From Gonapodya sp. JEL0774 (Eukaryota; Monoblepharomycota; Monoblepharidomycetes; Monoblepharidales; Gonapodyaceae), in the NCBI GenBank assembly GCA_027604505.1, contig JADIIX010000183.1, positions 1 through 31,989 on the forward strand: a stretch of 31,989 nt of DNA, read 5' to 3'. Of the stretch, positions 1-10,000 are shown piece after piece. Below the pieces are notes generated by a model that made no database searches, was not told the DNA's origin, and was given only the letters and a program-made list of their open reading frames with translations. How positions within the stretch are numbered: position 1 is the first letter of the stretch; each line of letters begins with the position of its first letter. Made by a program: the position numbers and the translations under genes.

Positions 1-13
1 CGAGTCCTTGCTC

Positions 14-140
14 TGGCGTACTCACCTGACCAATAGAGTCTGCTCACGTGGAGAGACTGGTCAGGAGCACCGCACTATAACACGTGCGGCTAATCTACTT
101 CTACCGTGTGACCCTTGCACTTCCCATGGGGGTGACATAG
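14..140 (+). repeat. Degenerate dispersed repeat, copy A
   Basis: This stretch resembles 15675-15800 on the same strand. Shared blocks in the same order are 'ctcacctgacca', a following 'ctggtcagg', 'cttctacc' and a 'catgg' near the end. The 'cctgacca' and 'tggtcagg' blocks are inverted complements of each other within each copy, so each copy could fold into a hairpin of about 45 bases. No coding sequence is recognisable here. I infer an old interspersed element; I cannot assign a class. The remainder of 141-609 holds nothing I can support, apart from the region downstream of the AAR2 stop codon. Confidence 0.5.
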
Positions 141-609
141 TCCGGCACTCTCCAGACGCGTCCACAGTAGCTGGCTCGGGCACACAGCTCCCACTCTGTC
201 AACTGGGATGCGGTGCACACATCTCCCCAACACATGGTTACCTACAGATTTTGAGCGTCGGGAGTTTTGCTTATATTATCTCGCAATGGTGCCACCAGGC
301 TGCTAAGTGTCACAGCAAAAGAATGCGTGAAGATATGCAGAATGATCCATTACTGGATTAGGACTCACGTTCACGTTCACTCGGAGCTTGTTTCATCACG
401 AAGTGCCAGAGCATTTGATCCCTCTGGGCCCTCCCAACAGTTGTGGAATTTTTAGAAATGTGTAATTTGCTATTGACTATAGGTGTAAATTAGATGGTCA
501 ACTTCGCTATCCGTGATGACTGAACTCGTTCTCAAGCTCGCTATGTGTCCACGTCCACCTCCAACACCGCTGTCCACACACCTAGTATCTACAACCCCAC
601 CTGCCCCCA

Positions 610-3471
610 TCACAGCTCCACCACCACCGGTGCATCCTCATCATCCTCCTCCTCGTCCTCGCTGCTCCCCCGGTCCCTCTCCCCACCCACCACGTACCCA
701 ACCACCCCGTCATCCTCATCCTCATCCTCGTCGTCGTGCGCCCGATCCGGATCTATCATCCCACCCCCACCCCACCTGCCCCGCCCCGTCTTGTTCACTC
801 GGCCACCTCCACCTCCACTTCCACCCGCGATCAACGCCCTCACCCGCCGATCTTCTCTTTGCCGTCCCCTTGCCACGTCGGCCTCGATATCCCAGCCGAA
901 CCTGTCCCTCAGTGCGTTGAGAAGCGTTGTGACGGACGTGAGGAGTGGGGAGACGGGGGTGGCCGGGTGGGAGGGTGGGGGCGACGAGGGGGTGGAAGTG
1001 GAAGCGGTACATTCCAACACGGTGATGTAAAACTCCTGATGCGAAAAAAAAAACGATGAGAACAGAAGTTTGATGCCCAAGGAAACGCGGTTTGTTAATT
1101 TGGAAACACCATAGCTAAAAATCGCTTCACTTGTCGGACCCACCTTGATCGCCTCCTTCAACCTATTCCCCATACCCTTCCTCCTCCTCCTACTGCTCGC
1201 AGTAGCCGTCGCACCATGCTTACTTGCACCACCTGCACCTCCCTCTGTGTATGCGCTCCCCGCACCACCTCCAAGCGGTCCCGCCATACTCACGGTTCCG
1301 CCAAACTCCTCCGAAAACTCCTCGGGCATACAACTGGTTTGCGCGGTGAGTATCTCCGCGAATGAGGTGAAGAAGGCCACGTCGGGGACGGGAACGGGGA
1401 CGGATGGAGCGGTTCCCCCGACTTCGCCTTGCCCCCCCATAGCGGCCCCCACAGCATCCCTCACGGCCTCTTCCGCCCTTGCGACCATCTCGACCAAATT
1501 CCCATAGTGCTCGAACCCGTCAAAGATTCCCGCAGGGTAAAATAACAGAAACGTGAGCTCCATCTCGGCCAGCAACCCCTCGTACTCCCCGCGCAAGTGG
1601 GTCGCCACCACATGCCGCAGGAGCCAGGATTTGTCGAGGGAGTAGACGGTGCGGTCGCGGCCTGTGGCAGTCGGAGGGAAAGACTTGCGCAGGTCGAAGG
1701 GGAGGAAGTGGAGGGGAAGGTCGGAGTCCAGAGCGGGGGCGCCGCGGGAGAGGGAGGAGGAGGGGCCACCAGAGGGTGGGGTTTCGCCTTCCGGGGCCGT
1801 GTCGCGGGGTTTCCCCCACACTGTCCGTCCCCGCCCCGCCACCGTTGCCGTCCCCGTTCCCTCGTGGGCACCCGGACCGGCACCGCCCACCACGGTGCCC
1901 CCCTTCCCCGCACCCATATCAACGTCTGAATAATACGAGCTCGTGACCATCCCCGACACCTTCCCCTGGGCCGGAACGACCCTCCTCACCGTGTCCTGGT
2001 CCACGTGGCGCGTGAGGTGGCGCCACATCGGCGCCAGCGAGGGGTCGTTCTCGTCCGAGTCGGCCGAGGGGTGCGCGACGCGGGGATCGTCGTCGTCAAA
2101 TGTGGGGTGGAGGGAGGGGTTACGGGGTGGGGGGATGGGGAAGGGGTCGGTGGTGGTGGTGGTCGCGACGGGGGGGGGGGAGGGTGGGGAGGTGGGTGCG
2201 GGTGGTGGGGGGGTGGGGTAGGCGCCGAGGTTGGGGAGGATAGAGGGGAGGTCTTGAAAAGGTCCAGTGTTGGGGAGTCGGCGAGAGGAGGCGATTTTCG
2301 ATTGTGGTGCAGGTGGCAGAAGGGCGCAGAGGTGGGTGATTGGTAGGGGATATGAGAGTACATGAGCGATTGAGTGATTGAGTGACTTCTTTTCCCACAG
2401 CCGTCGGGACTATCTCGCACCGGCCGACCGTCCAAGTCATCGCTCAACGTCTCTAAATAAATGACGCCGGATCATGTCCAGGACACTTTCCTGCCACTGA
2501 CAAACACAAACACACGCAAAAAAACAATACCGCCCCCTCCACCCCCTTCCAGCGCCGCCACACGTACTCACTTTGTTTGACTCTGTCCACCACCTCCGGG
2601 TCCAGGTCGTGTTCGCGAAGGAGGTCTTCGGATTGTGCGTGCCATTTGGTGACCAGGATCTGAGGTGGGATGAAGGTGGGGAAGAGAAAGCGGAAAACGT
2701 AAGTGAAGGGGAAAGGAGAAAAAAGAGAAGTGAGAGGTAGTGGGGAGATGGAGGGTTTGGGCGAGGGCGATGGGAGGGCAGGTTTGTGCCGGCTCTTGCC
2801 TCCCAAACCCATACACCGGCCCAAGCTTCCTTAACATTCTCACGGTTATCACACGTCGATCGCATAAACACACCAAGGTCATTTGAGTCAAACTTCACTC
2901 TTTGGCCACGCTGAGGCTGAAGGCTAATCGCCTCTGGCCTCTCGGGAGATAAACCTTCGCTATGACTCGCGTGAGGCTTCCGACCGGCCAGGAAAAGGTC
3001 ACATCGCTTCTGGAGTGTGAACCACCTCATCACGCTTGTGTGTGTGTCATGACGAGGCAACCGGTGCAATTGTACACCAACAGCGGACGACCCCCAGCAC
3101 GCTGGACACGCATAAAACACACGCCCACTGCTAACCTCATTCCTCAATTGGCAATAAGTGGACGTACCTGCCCAGGGTGGAAAATTTCAAAGAAACCTGT
3201 TCTGACCGGAGCGTCACCAAACTGCGAGAGAGCACTTCCGGGGTGAGTGGGTTGAGCGGGGTTAGACGAAAAGAATTGGGGAAGAAACAAGTTATTCCAT
3301 GGGGTTCTGAAGAGGGGGCAGGCAGGATGCAATCTGCATACCCGTAGTGGACAAAGTGGAGTCCAGGCGGGAGCAGCCCAATTCCCATGAAACGTTTTCC
3401 TGTGTGCCATTGGAAGAAATCGACACCAAAAGACATCGAGATGGGCGGGTTCAGAACGACGATGCAGGCGG
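610..3471 (-). CDS. AAR2: AAR2 splicing factor (U5 snRNP assembly), first exon not resolved
   Basis: AAR2 binds Prp8 in the U5 snRNP precursor and keeps Brr2 off until nuclear maturation. I map five exons: 3471-3342, 3234-3168, 2659-2572, 2252-1144 and 1035-610. Their phases agree at every junction and they give about 606 residues. The order of matches to the family is: VVLNPP and FGVDFFQW, then LLPPGLHFVHYG (N-terminal beta domain); GDAPVRTGFFEIFHPGQ; ILVTKWHAQSEDL; NLPSILPNLGAYP; W-x2-LTRHV-x2-DTV; SLDKSWLL and LLFYPAGIFDGFEHYGNLV (C-terminal helical domain); RFGWDIEADV; and a terminal DAPVVVEL, as in animal AAR2. The protein is longer than human AAR2 (384) because of Pro-, Gly- and Asp/Glu-rich inserts in exons 5 and 6. 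Exon 2 starts in phase 1, so a short first exon lies upstream. An ATG near 3625 is possible but its residues do not look like the usual family start. The stop is TGA at 612-610. The 108-nt last intron (1143-1036) is in frame and stop-free. Confidence 0.9.
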
Positions 3472-3641
3472 CTGGGGGAAAAGAGTGGGAAGAGTGGGTG
3501 GGGTGTTGGGAGGGGGAAGGTGGCGACAGAGGGGAAGGGAGAGCTGACGTCAGAGTCTCGTGAGTGCACAAACAATGTGGCACATGAACGTCGCACTTGA
3601 CGCGTGTGATTGATTTGATGCCTCCATTGCACCTCAAGACT

Positions 3642-3993
3642 GTCGGTGTGTGTTACCCATAATGCGAAGCCCTGCACCCGATATTTTGTATTGGTTCGGT
3701 TGGACAACCAATGAAAACCATGATACAAACATATCACACAAACAAATCCTTCAGAGCTCGCTGTTTAATTTTGTGGTCGCATGGAAGTCCCTGGTGAGAT
3801 TGCTGGACTTTGCTATCAGCGTAATTACATAAGGGCGAACTGTCTTCTTCGCCTGTTGGGCCGATCTCCCGTGTATGAGAGGTCATTAATAGAAGAAACT
3901 TGTATTCATGGGTACACATGATGACGTCATTCCCCACTCCTCTATAACTTCCCCACCCTCCTTTCTTATGCTGTTCCTTCGCGCAGGGGTGGT
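3642..3993. other. Spacer upstream of AAR2
   Basis: This lies between the putative AAR2 start region and the RTA1 fragment. It presumably holds the AAR2 promoter. Frames open here on both strands are short and show no recognisable protein. I see no repeat or RNA gene. Confidence 0.3.
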
Positions 3994-4563
3994 TTAGCTG
4001 TCTGCAAGATGAGTGATCCTCTCCAGGCATGAGTTTGTCCCGGCTCCATACTCAACAAGTGTACTACCAACGTGCCCACTAACTGCAAATGTTCCCAGAA
4101 ACAGCACCATAGCAAATGTGACGAAAATGTACAACAAGGGCTCCTGGCGCGCAATCGGGTTGTCCAGGCCGCCAGCATACTCCACAACTCGGTAGACGGA
4201 ACGAATCTTAGGATGGGTAGAGATGCCGTGTGCATGGCCCCCTTTGCCGAAGTCAAAGTGCCAGAAACGCACAAGGAATACTACGGCTCTAGCAATGACT
4301 ATTCTCCCCCAGTGATCGCTGTCCCTCCACCGTCTGCAGGATTCCACAACCGGGGCCACGGGGAGGAAAACAAGCATTGACAACAGTTGGACCGAGAGGC
4401 CTACCACCAATACCAAACGGCCGGACTTGAGGAGTTCAGGATTATTGGTACTAGCACGGAGGACAGAGCTTGCTGATGACAGGAGGAGGAACGATAGAAC
4501 ATCGCTTGCAACAAAGATCCGAGTAATGAAGCGCGCAGGAATTGGGGATGCGGGGTCATCCAT
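3994..4563 (-). pseudogene. RTA1-family membrane protein, N-terminally truncated
   Basis: The 189-residue frame matches the C-terminal two-thirds of the fungal RTA1 family (lipid-translocating-exporter-like, seven membrane helices, usually about 300 residues). Visible family blocks are RFITRIFVASDVLSFLL near residue 11, GRLVLVVGLSVQLLSMLVF near residue 48, and HPKIRSVYRVVEYAGG near residue 117, the most diagnostic motif of the family, followed by a helix and a GHVGSTL end comparable to the usual HPG-x-L. The first two or three helices are missing. In the same frame just upstream of the ATG there are TGA and TAA codons, and I find no matching exon before the next gene at 5216. The usual Q-x2-GGG after DVxSF reads LLSSASS here. 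It is probably a truncated copy. A short expressed protein starting at this ATG cannot be excluded. Confidence 0.75.
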
Positions 4564-5215
4564 CCTTGCGACACTTCAGGACATGAGTTAGGCATGGTGG
4601 AGTGCAAATCTACGGTGCTTCACTGTCTCAAATCTTCAACTTGAATTGCAAAGGAGTATGAAATTGAACGCTTTTTTATTTTGCGCTGTTGCAGAGGTGT
4701 ATGTTCCTTCAACTTACACAGAGAGAAACGACTGGAGAACACGTGTAGTGATCACCTGTATGTGGTGTCACCGTGACAATCCCGTGGGTCCAAGCTGTAT
4801 CAGTGTATTCGTAATGTAAATTCTCCTATAATACATATATCGCACTATCTACGTACTACTGTGGTCAAGTGGTTGTGGTATGTTTGGGCTCGATTGTTTG
4901 TGCACGCAAGAAAGTAGTGATTTTTCGTGACACCAAAAAACCCAGCAAACTCTTCTCTAAATTACAAGAGAGTCTGGTTCCATGGTCTATGCACATCGCA
5001 ATCGGCAGTGGCACAAATGGTGCGGAATATGAAGAAAAATGACACGTTTTCGGGAGTAAGACTTTTGAGCCCCTTTCAGGAACACTGTGGATATAATACG
5101 AACAGCAACACCTTCTTTGCACCGCCATTACAAAACTTTATCCCTCCCTCTCCAAGAGCGTTCCCGGGGCCATGAAGTTCTGCTTGGACTCACATACACC
5201 CAGATTTCTTGTGAT
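4564..5215. other. Spacer, no gene seen
   Basis: About 650 bases between the RTA1 fragment and the membrane-protein gene. I searched the minus strand for the missing RTA1 helices and found none. The sequence at 4650-4860 is AT-rich. Nothing else can be supported. Confidence 0.4.
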
Positions 5216-7060
5216 CTAGCACGACCTTCCCACAAACACACTGAAAGCGGCAAGAAGGAACGCGACAACTTCGTGAGTCACCAAGTTGCGTCCGCGTCGA
5301 TAGTGAACATTTAACATCTCTCCGGCAGACCACAACATAAGTGCAGTCACCTCCAAGGTGATCTGTTCGGTGGTTGTAACACGATGAATGCTAGAAAGAG
5401 GAAGTGCCTCGAGCGACGTCAATAAATTTACCTGGGAAACACGATTCTGCAAGCCATCCCACATATTCCAGGCGGCGAGTGCAATTGTGATTGCCAGAAA
5501 AAAGTATTCGAAAGTCGTAGGTTTTCCAGTAGTAACCTCTTCGACTCTCGGAGCAATGGCATGGTACACTTGTGTCTTCTGCTTCCACAAAACGACTGGA
5601 ATCAACCCAGACAAGCCCAGTACAATGGCAATGACTGCTTGAAGCGATCGTTGATTGTTGCAAACAAAATCCACACCAGGTCCCATCGCGACATGGTTAT
5701 CCCTTATGTTCACCCACACTGCGCTGACCGCAGCTAGTTCAGCCAAGCCAGAGATTCCAAGTGAGAGTACTGTCAGCCAAGGAGGGTACATTAACACCAC
5801 CGCCCACCATTCATCTCGTTCCTGCGATATGGAGAAAATTCGCACTTCTTGGATGGAGTCATCCACACATGGTACATCAATGAGGTAAACGCTCTGGGAT
5901 GACGTGAGAACTCGCCGTGCAGCAGTCAAGGAAGCCAGGGGACCCATTCCCAACAATGCGCTCAAAATACAAGCAAGACCTCCTTCAAGTCCCCGCCTCC
6001 ATATTCCTCCATACCAAGCAAAGGCTTTCTTTACTGAAAACGCCCCCTTTTCTCCCGTGTGCTGAGCGTGTTGCGTGGTGTAGCCGTTTACAACATCACG
6101 CACACGACAAAGCTGCATGATTCCCGTCAATGAGTCGCGACTGTAACCTGAAATCGCCAAGTGCCCATTTGCAATCAAATCGAGCGAGACCGCAGCGCTC
6201 TTGTAGGCTGCATACCGCTTCATGAGGTCTTCACAGAGATTCACCACGCGAGAGTCATCAATCTCGTTTGCGGGCACCTGAAACCTCTCTGCGATATTGT
6301 TTCTGTCCATGACCTGTGCAAGTGTCCTCGGACCCCGATTGACCGCGCGCCAAAGAAGCTCTGGTTCCAACTGAGGACCAAACGCACCACCATCCCACTC
6401 CTTGAGTTCCTTGCCCAAAGCTCTGCCCCACTTGTCAACATTTTTCTCCACCAGAGACTCCTCCACCAAAAACTCGTCCACGAATTTTAATAACTCGCTT
6501 CGTTTCCAATGTTTTATGACATGTCCAAATCCAGACTTGAAATAACGATTTTCTTCGCTCTCAATCAACCCATCCAAGTAGTCTTCTCCCCCACCTTGCA
6601 AATTCTGCAGCATTCCAAAAGTTCCATGTCCCCATCTCCCCTTGATGTTTTCTATTCTTCTCATAGCTTCTTCGTCCGTCGGGAGGGAACTGGTATGGTC
6701 AGTTTCAATGTCCGTTGGGAGAGCCTGGGTATGGTTGCTTGCCTTGACGTTGACCTCCTCAAGCCAGGCAATCATCCGACCCGCCCGAGTGTTGGAAAAC
6801 ACACCGCAGTCCGCAGAGGTGAGGTTCAATGATGATGGCATGGAATAACTGAGCAGTTTTAACAGTTCCGCAACCCCATTCTCGGCTCGTGTGCCGCCTC
6901 CACCAACGCGGGAGACGGCATTTGTCAACAGTCCGGCTGCCACCAAGGCATTGGCTCCGGAAGATGATGCCCCGTCCAGTGTCTCCGATACTTGCGCATT
7001 AGCGCGGAAAGCGAGGGCTTGAAGTGCAAAGGCACCTAGCGCTTGAGACATCACGGTCAT
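5216..7060 (-). CDS. Uncharacterised multi-pass membrane protein, single exon
   Basis: An uninterrupted frame of about 614 residues from ATG at 7060 to TAG at 5218-5216. The frame extends four codons further to a TTG; the next ATG is at 7051. I do not recognise a family. The first 350 residues are soluble-looking: a small Ala/Gly-rich start, then an acidic and helical stretch with several Trp and charged residues. The C-terminal 260 residues contain five or six hydrophobic segments, at about residues 359-381, 418-449 (long enough for two helices), 472-491, 517-535, 567-584 and 595-609. A Pro-rich YPPW lies inside the second. The layout suggests a cytosolic or lumenal domain ahead of a membrane domain. 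Absence of introns is unusual beside the multi-exon neighbours. The function is unknown. Confidence 0.75.
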   Translation of the reverse strand: MTVMSQALGAFALQALAFRANAQVSETLDGASSSGANALVAAGLLTNAVSRVGGGGTRAENGVAELLKLLSYSMPSSLNLTSADCGVFSNTRAGRMIAWLEEVNVKASNHTQALPTDIETDHTSSLPTDEEAMRRIENIKGRWGHGTFGMLQNLQGGGEDYLDGLIESEENRYFKSGFGHVIKHWKRSELLKFVDEFLVEESLVEKNVDKWGRALGKELKEWDGGAFGPQLEPELLWRAVNRGPRTLAQVMDRNNIAERFQVPANEIDDSRVVNLCEDLMKRYAAYKSAAVSLDLIANGHLAISGYSRDSLTGIMQLCRVRDVVNGYTTQHAQHTGEKGAFSVKKAFAWYGGIWRRGLEGGLACILSALLGMGPLASLTAARRVLTSSQSVYLIDVPCVDDSIQEVRIFSISQERDEWWAVVLMYPPWLTVLSLGISGLAELAAVSAVWVNIRDNHVAMGPGVDFVCNNQRSLQAVIAIVLGLSGLIPVVLWKQKTQVYHAIAPRVEEVTTGKPTTFEYFFLAITIALAAWNMWDGLQNRVSQVNLLTSLEALPLSSIHRVTTTEQITLEVTALMLWSAGEMLNVHYRRGRNLVTHEVVAFLLAAFSVFVGRSC

Positions 7061-8088
7061 TATTGTATCCAAATTTTGATTCCCTCTATTGGAAACATGA
7101 CAGACGGAGCGTGTTCACGCGGGGGGAGAAGTCGTTCAAGACACGACACACTCAAAACTATTCTGTCGCACTTTACTCACGAACGTATGATTTGTGTAAA
7201 TTGTCAGCGATTCGACCAACAGAGATGAAATCGCGCGGCTCTCCTCTCAACTTCGTAGGGGAACGCGGAAGAAGGAGGAGTGCTCTTCAAATGAGGAATG
7301 CGATGTAAACTGCAACCATCCGACTATCAGAGAATCGGAGGCGGAGACAGCGACTATGGGGCTACTCACTTCGAGTGGGAATGGGGGGGAGAGAATACGG
7401 GTATGTCGGGGGTTGGATTGGTGTGGATGGCAGAAGTCTTCAAAAAAAGGAAAGCTGGTTGACAGTTCTCAAACACTCCAAGAATCGGGAAGAAGGGGAG
7501 TCATTTCACATTTATTTCAATAACCAGTTTTGTAGTCGTAGATGGAACCAAGAAAGCCAATGTCGTTAACACGAGCCGATTCGAGGAGAATTTGACGTGA
7601 TGTGATGAAAAGACTCCACCGAACTTACATTGAGATATCATGGAAATGGTTGGATATGAACAACAGCGGCAGAACAGGTGACACCGACCCGATCCTGCCC
7701 TCGCCGCCACAGTCGCCGCACGGTCGTACAACAAAACGCATCAGTGTTAGAAACTAATTGCGGTCTACCATAGTCGCCTGACACTTTGGATCATTTTTCA
7801 GCACTGCATACAACCAAACGCGAAGATCACGAGCAAAATGAGCCGGTGTCACGGGAATACTCGCAGATGAAGAGATATAATGAGAAAACAGGTCTCGGAG
7901 TACGATCCGGGTGACGAATGTTTTGAGAAGTACTCCTTCTCCAATAAGATGATCGTATCCACGCTAATCTCACTTGCTGTTAATGTCATCACGGTCATGA
8001 ATCGCGCAACGCTCTGAATACATATCACATATTTGTACACATCCAAATGAGAAAAAAATCAGGCACCAATTGCGTCGTTCCCCTGAGC
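7061..8088. other. Intergenic region, no gene seen
   Basis: About 1 kb upstream of the membrane-protein gene, likely including its promoter. Only short overlapping open frames occur here, including one of 77 residues on the minus strand (7734-7501), and none shows a family signature. No repeat or RNA gene was recognised. Confidence 0.35.
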
Positions 8089-8424
8089 TCATAGTCCCTC
8101 CCCATCAACCAACCCCGCCCACCTCCGGCTCATTTCCCAAAAACCCCTCGCCGTCTCACCCTCTCTTGTCACCTCTGGCTTCCCCTCCTTATCCACGCTA
8201 CCTTTTGCATCATAGTGGCCCCAATCCCCCTTGGTTATTTTCCCGGCTGCCAGCAACGTTGCTGCATACAAGGGCGAGAGGGCACCTTGGTAGGCTGGAA
8301 GGGCACCGCCAATGGTGCGGACCCACCACATGTAGATTGGACCGAAAATTGGGGCGGTGTTCTTGCCGAGCTTTTTGTGTCGGTGCGGATGTTCGATGAA
8401 GTGGGGAGTTATGAGTGTATGCAA
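8089..8424 (-). pseudogene. 3' end of a short-chain dehydrogenase/reductase
   Basis: The frame encodes the C-terminal tail of a fungal SDR of the retinol-dehydrogenase-like type. The recognisable stretch is IFGPIYMWWVRTIGGALP followed by AYQGALSPLYAAT, then a KEGKPEVTREGE linker and a final W-E-x-S helix, with TGA at 8091-8089. In complete enzymes this follows the catalytic YxxxK and the NPG loop. Neither the Rossmann glycine motif nor the active-site Tyr-Lys is present here or on the minus strand up to 9000. The frame upstream of about 8390 no longer looks like SDR. A hAT-like transposon end starts at 8482, so insertion or rearrangement may have cut the gene. The call as a last exon of a larger gene is less likely because the upstream exons are not visible. 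Confidence 0.7.
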
Positions 8425-8481
8425 GTCGATGGGGCAAGCAACAGATTTGAAAGGATATCATAAGTAGTAGTCATTGTCAAC
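8425..8481. other. Short linker between the SDR fragment and the transposon end
   Basis: No feature is seen in these bases. The last eight, ttgtcaac, would be the target duplication if the element starting at 8482 were complete; I did not find the second copy. Confidence 0.2.
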
Positions 8482-8650
8482 TCACGCTATGACGAACGTT
8501 CGAAAAGTTCGGGTTTGCTCGAAATTCGCCGAGCCGAGCCCGATCTCGAACTAAGATTTTTAGATACGATCTTTTTGTAGACGACCTCGAATTGAACTCG
8601 AACTTTAATTGCTCGAACTCGAACTTTGGGTTGCAGTTCGCGAACATGTT
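8482..8650 (+). mobile_element. hAT-like transposon end (partial copy)
   Basis: The sequence starts with TCACGCTATGACGAAC. This differs at only two of 16 positions from the left terminal inverted repeat of the complete element at 12477 (TCATGCTATGACGAAT), and the similarity continues through 'gttcgaaa'. The following about 150 bases are built from TTCGAA/CTCGAACT units, as in the subterminal regions of the other copy. I found no convincing matching right end before the kinase-like gene at 8877, so this is a truncated copy or solo end. The 3' limit given is where the TTCGAA-rich composition stops. Confidence 0.6.
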
Positions 8651-8876
8651 CGTTCTCCTACTGTGTCAAACCACAACCAATGGGAATCCTTTTTCGCATT
8701 GTGATTCACAACATATGCAGCCTGGAACGCCGACACCATCATTCTCCGACCAGAGAATCGGAGTATCCTCGATAAGAATCAAATAATCAATATTCGTCGT
8801 GCGATGTCCCACTTCTGCCGAATCAAAACGCGGATCTCTTTGATGCTTAAGAACTTCGACATGGGGTTTTTTGCAG

Positions 8877-10000
8877 GAGTCCTGGATATGAACACATACG
8901 ATCCTCTTGGAGCTGGGGAAAACACTGTCGTGTTTTCGGTTGAAACGAAACAACACAGGCCACAACCGGAAGGAGCTCACACTTATGCTGCCGCGACATC
9001 TTTTCTAGAAGAGCTTAGTCCTTCAGGTGGCCGTGAAATTGTCCACACACCAAATATCAAAATATTCGTGGAATGACACCGAGTTAAGGCAATACCACGA
9101 GAGAATACAGACACTCCCATTGGCCTCCCTGCACCCCGACGATGTCAAGCTGTTTGCCGCACAAGTTCCAATGGAGTTATTGGCCCTTATCGAGTTGCAC
9201 AGAGGGCTTCCACAACACTTTCCACAGCCAATGGGATTCGGCTTCGTGCGCCATGAACCAGACACCCCAGGGGGCCAGCGAGATGTTGGAACAAAAATCA
9301 TCATGGAGCTGCTCCAGGGAGATACCCTGAGAAATATCGTCGCGAAAGGTCAAGTCACTCTCGAACTCGCACACGCCTGTTTTGACCAGCTCCCTCGAAT
9401 TATGCAAGAGGTACACCGACTAGGCTGGACACACATGAACTTGACACTGGCAAACGCAATGATCAAGTGGTCTCCGCGACCCACAGTTGTTGTGAGCTTG
9501 GACTCCCTGTCGCTCCTGTTGAATTGTGAGTTGTGAAACGATATCTGATTTTCTTGATCTGCAGGTGTACAGTACAAAACTTGCCAAACCTTTACCACAT
9601 CATGCACCTATTCCTGCGTGGTATGAACAGGAAAACGGTGCGATGGATCGACAACCATCCGACAAGGTGCCCGATGTCAGGGATGCCTAAAATTTATTCG
9701 TAGATGAGCGAGCCGTGGGATTAATTCTGTACCTCATGGCGGGCGGGGACTACCCACTTTTCCTGAGGCAGCCCCAAGTTGGAGGAGTCCTCGCAGATGC
9801 TGAATGGGAAACAGTTGCAGCGTCTTTCAAGTTTCCAATTCCCAACGGTAAGAGCTACCTCTTCACTTTAATTTTCAGGTTAGCATATTTTTTTCTTCTT
9901 GGTAGGACAAGACAAGTGGCTTCGGTCGTTGATCAGCAATGATCCACTCCAATGTCCCCCGATTGAAACTTGGAATCTCCCAGCTGCCCCCGCCTTCTGA
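8877..10000 (+). CDS. Protein kinase-like gene with degenerate catalytic motifs (pseudokinase or pseudogene)
   Basis: Landmarks of a kinase domain appear in order. YDPLGAGENTVVFS is the Gly-rich loop (8877 on, after an acceptor ttttttgcag; the frame is open back to ATG 8804). VAVKLS is the beta-3 lysine at 9027, after acceptor cttcag. KIIMELLQGDTLRNI is the hinge. HRLGWTHMNLTLANAMI is the catalytic loop with HRD changed to HMN and HRDLKxxN becoming HMNLTLAN. VVVYSTKLAKPL follows where DFG should be. RAVGLILYLMAGGDYPLF is helix F and DKWLRSLISNDPLQ is the C-lobe end; TGA is at 9998. Mapped exons: 9027-9491, 9565 on, to 9847, and 9906-10000; introns 9492-9564 and 9848-9905 are well phased. An in-frame TAA at 9688 sits between the activation segment and helix F, to be read as a tiny intron (for example 9667-9708) or as a nonsense mutation. 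The intron between the Gly loop and VAVK (perhaps 8939-9026) is also uncertain. Catalysis is unlikely. Confidence 0.7.

Noticed and set aside
513-920. Pro/Ser-rich open frames on the plus strand
   Set aside because: They are antisense to the last exons of AAR2; the Pro/Ser runs are the complement of its Gly, Glu/Asp and Arg-rich inserts.
2120-2200. G-rich run as a quadruplex regulatory site
   Set aside because: It is the complement of Pro and Thr codons in AAR2 exon 5 and needs no separate explanation.
3222-3341. Alternative acceptor at 3222 for AAR2 exon 3
   Set aside because: It gives the wrong phase for GDAPVRTGFF; the acceptor at 3235 keeps the frame.
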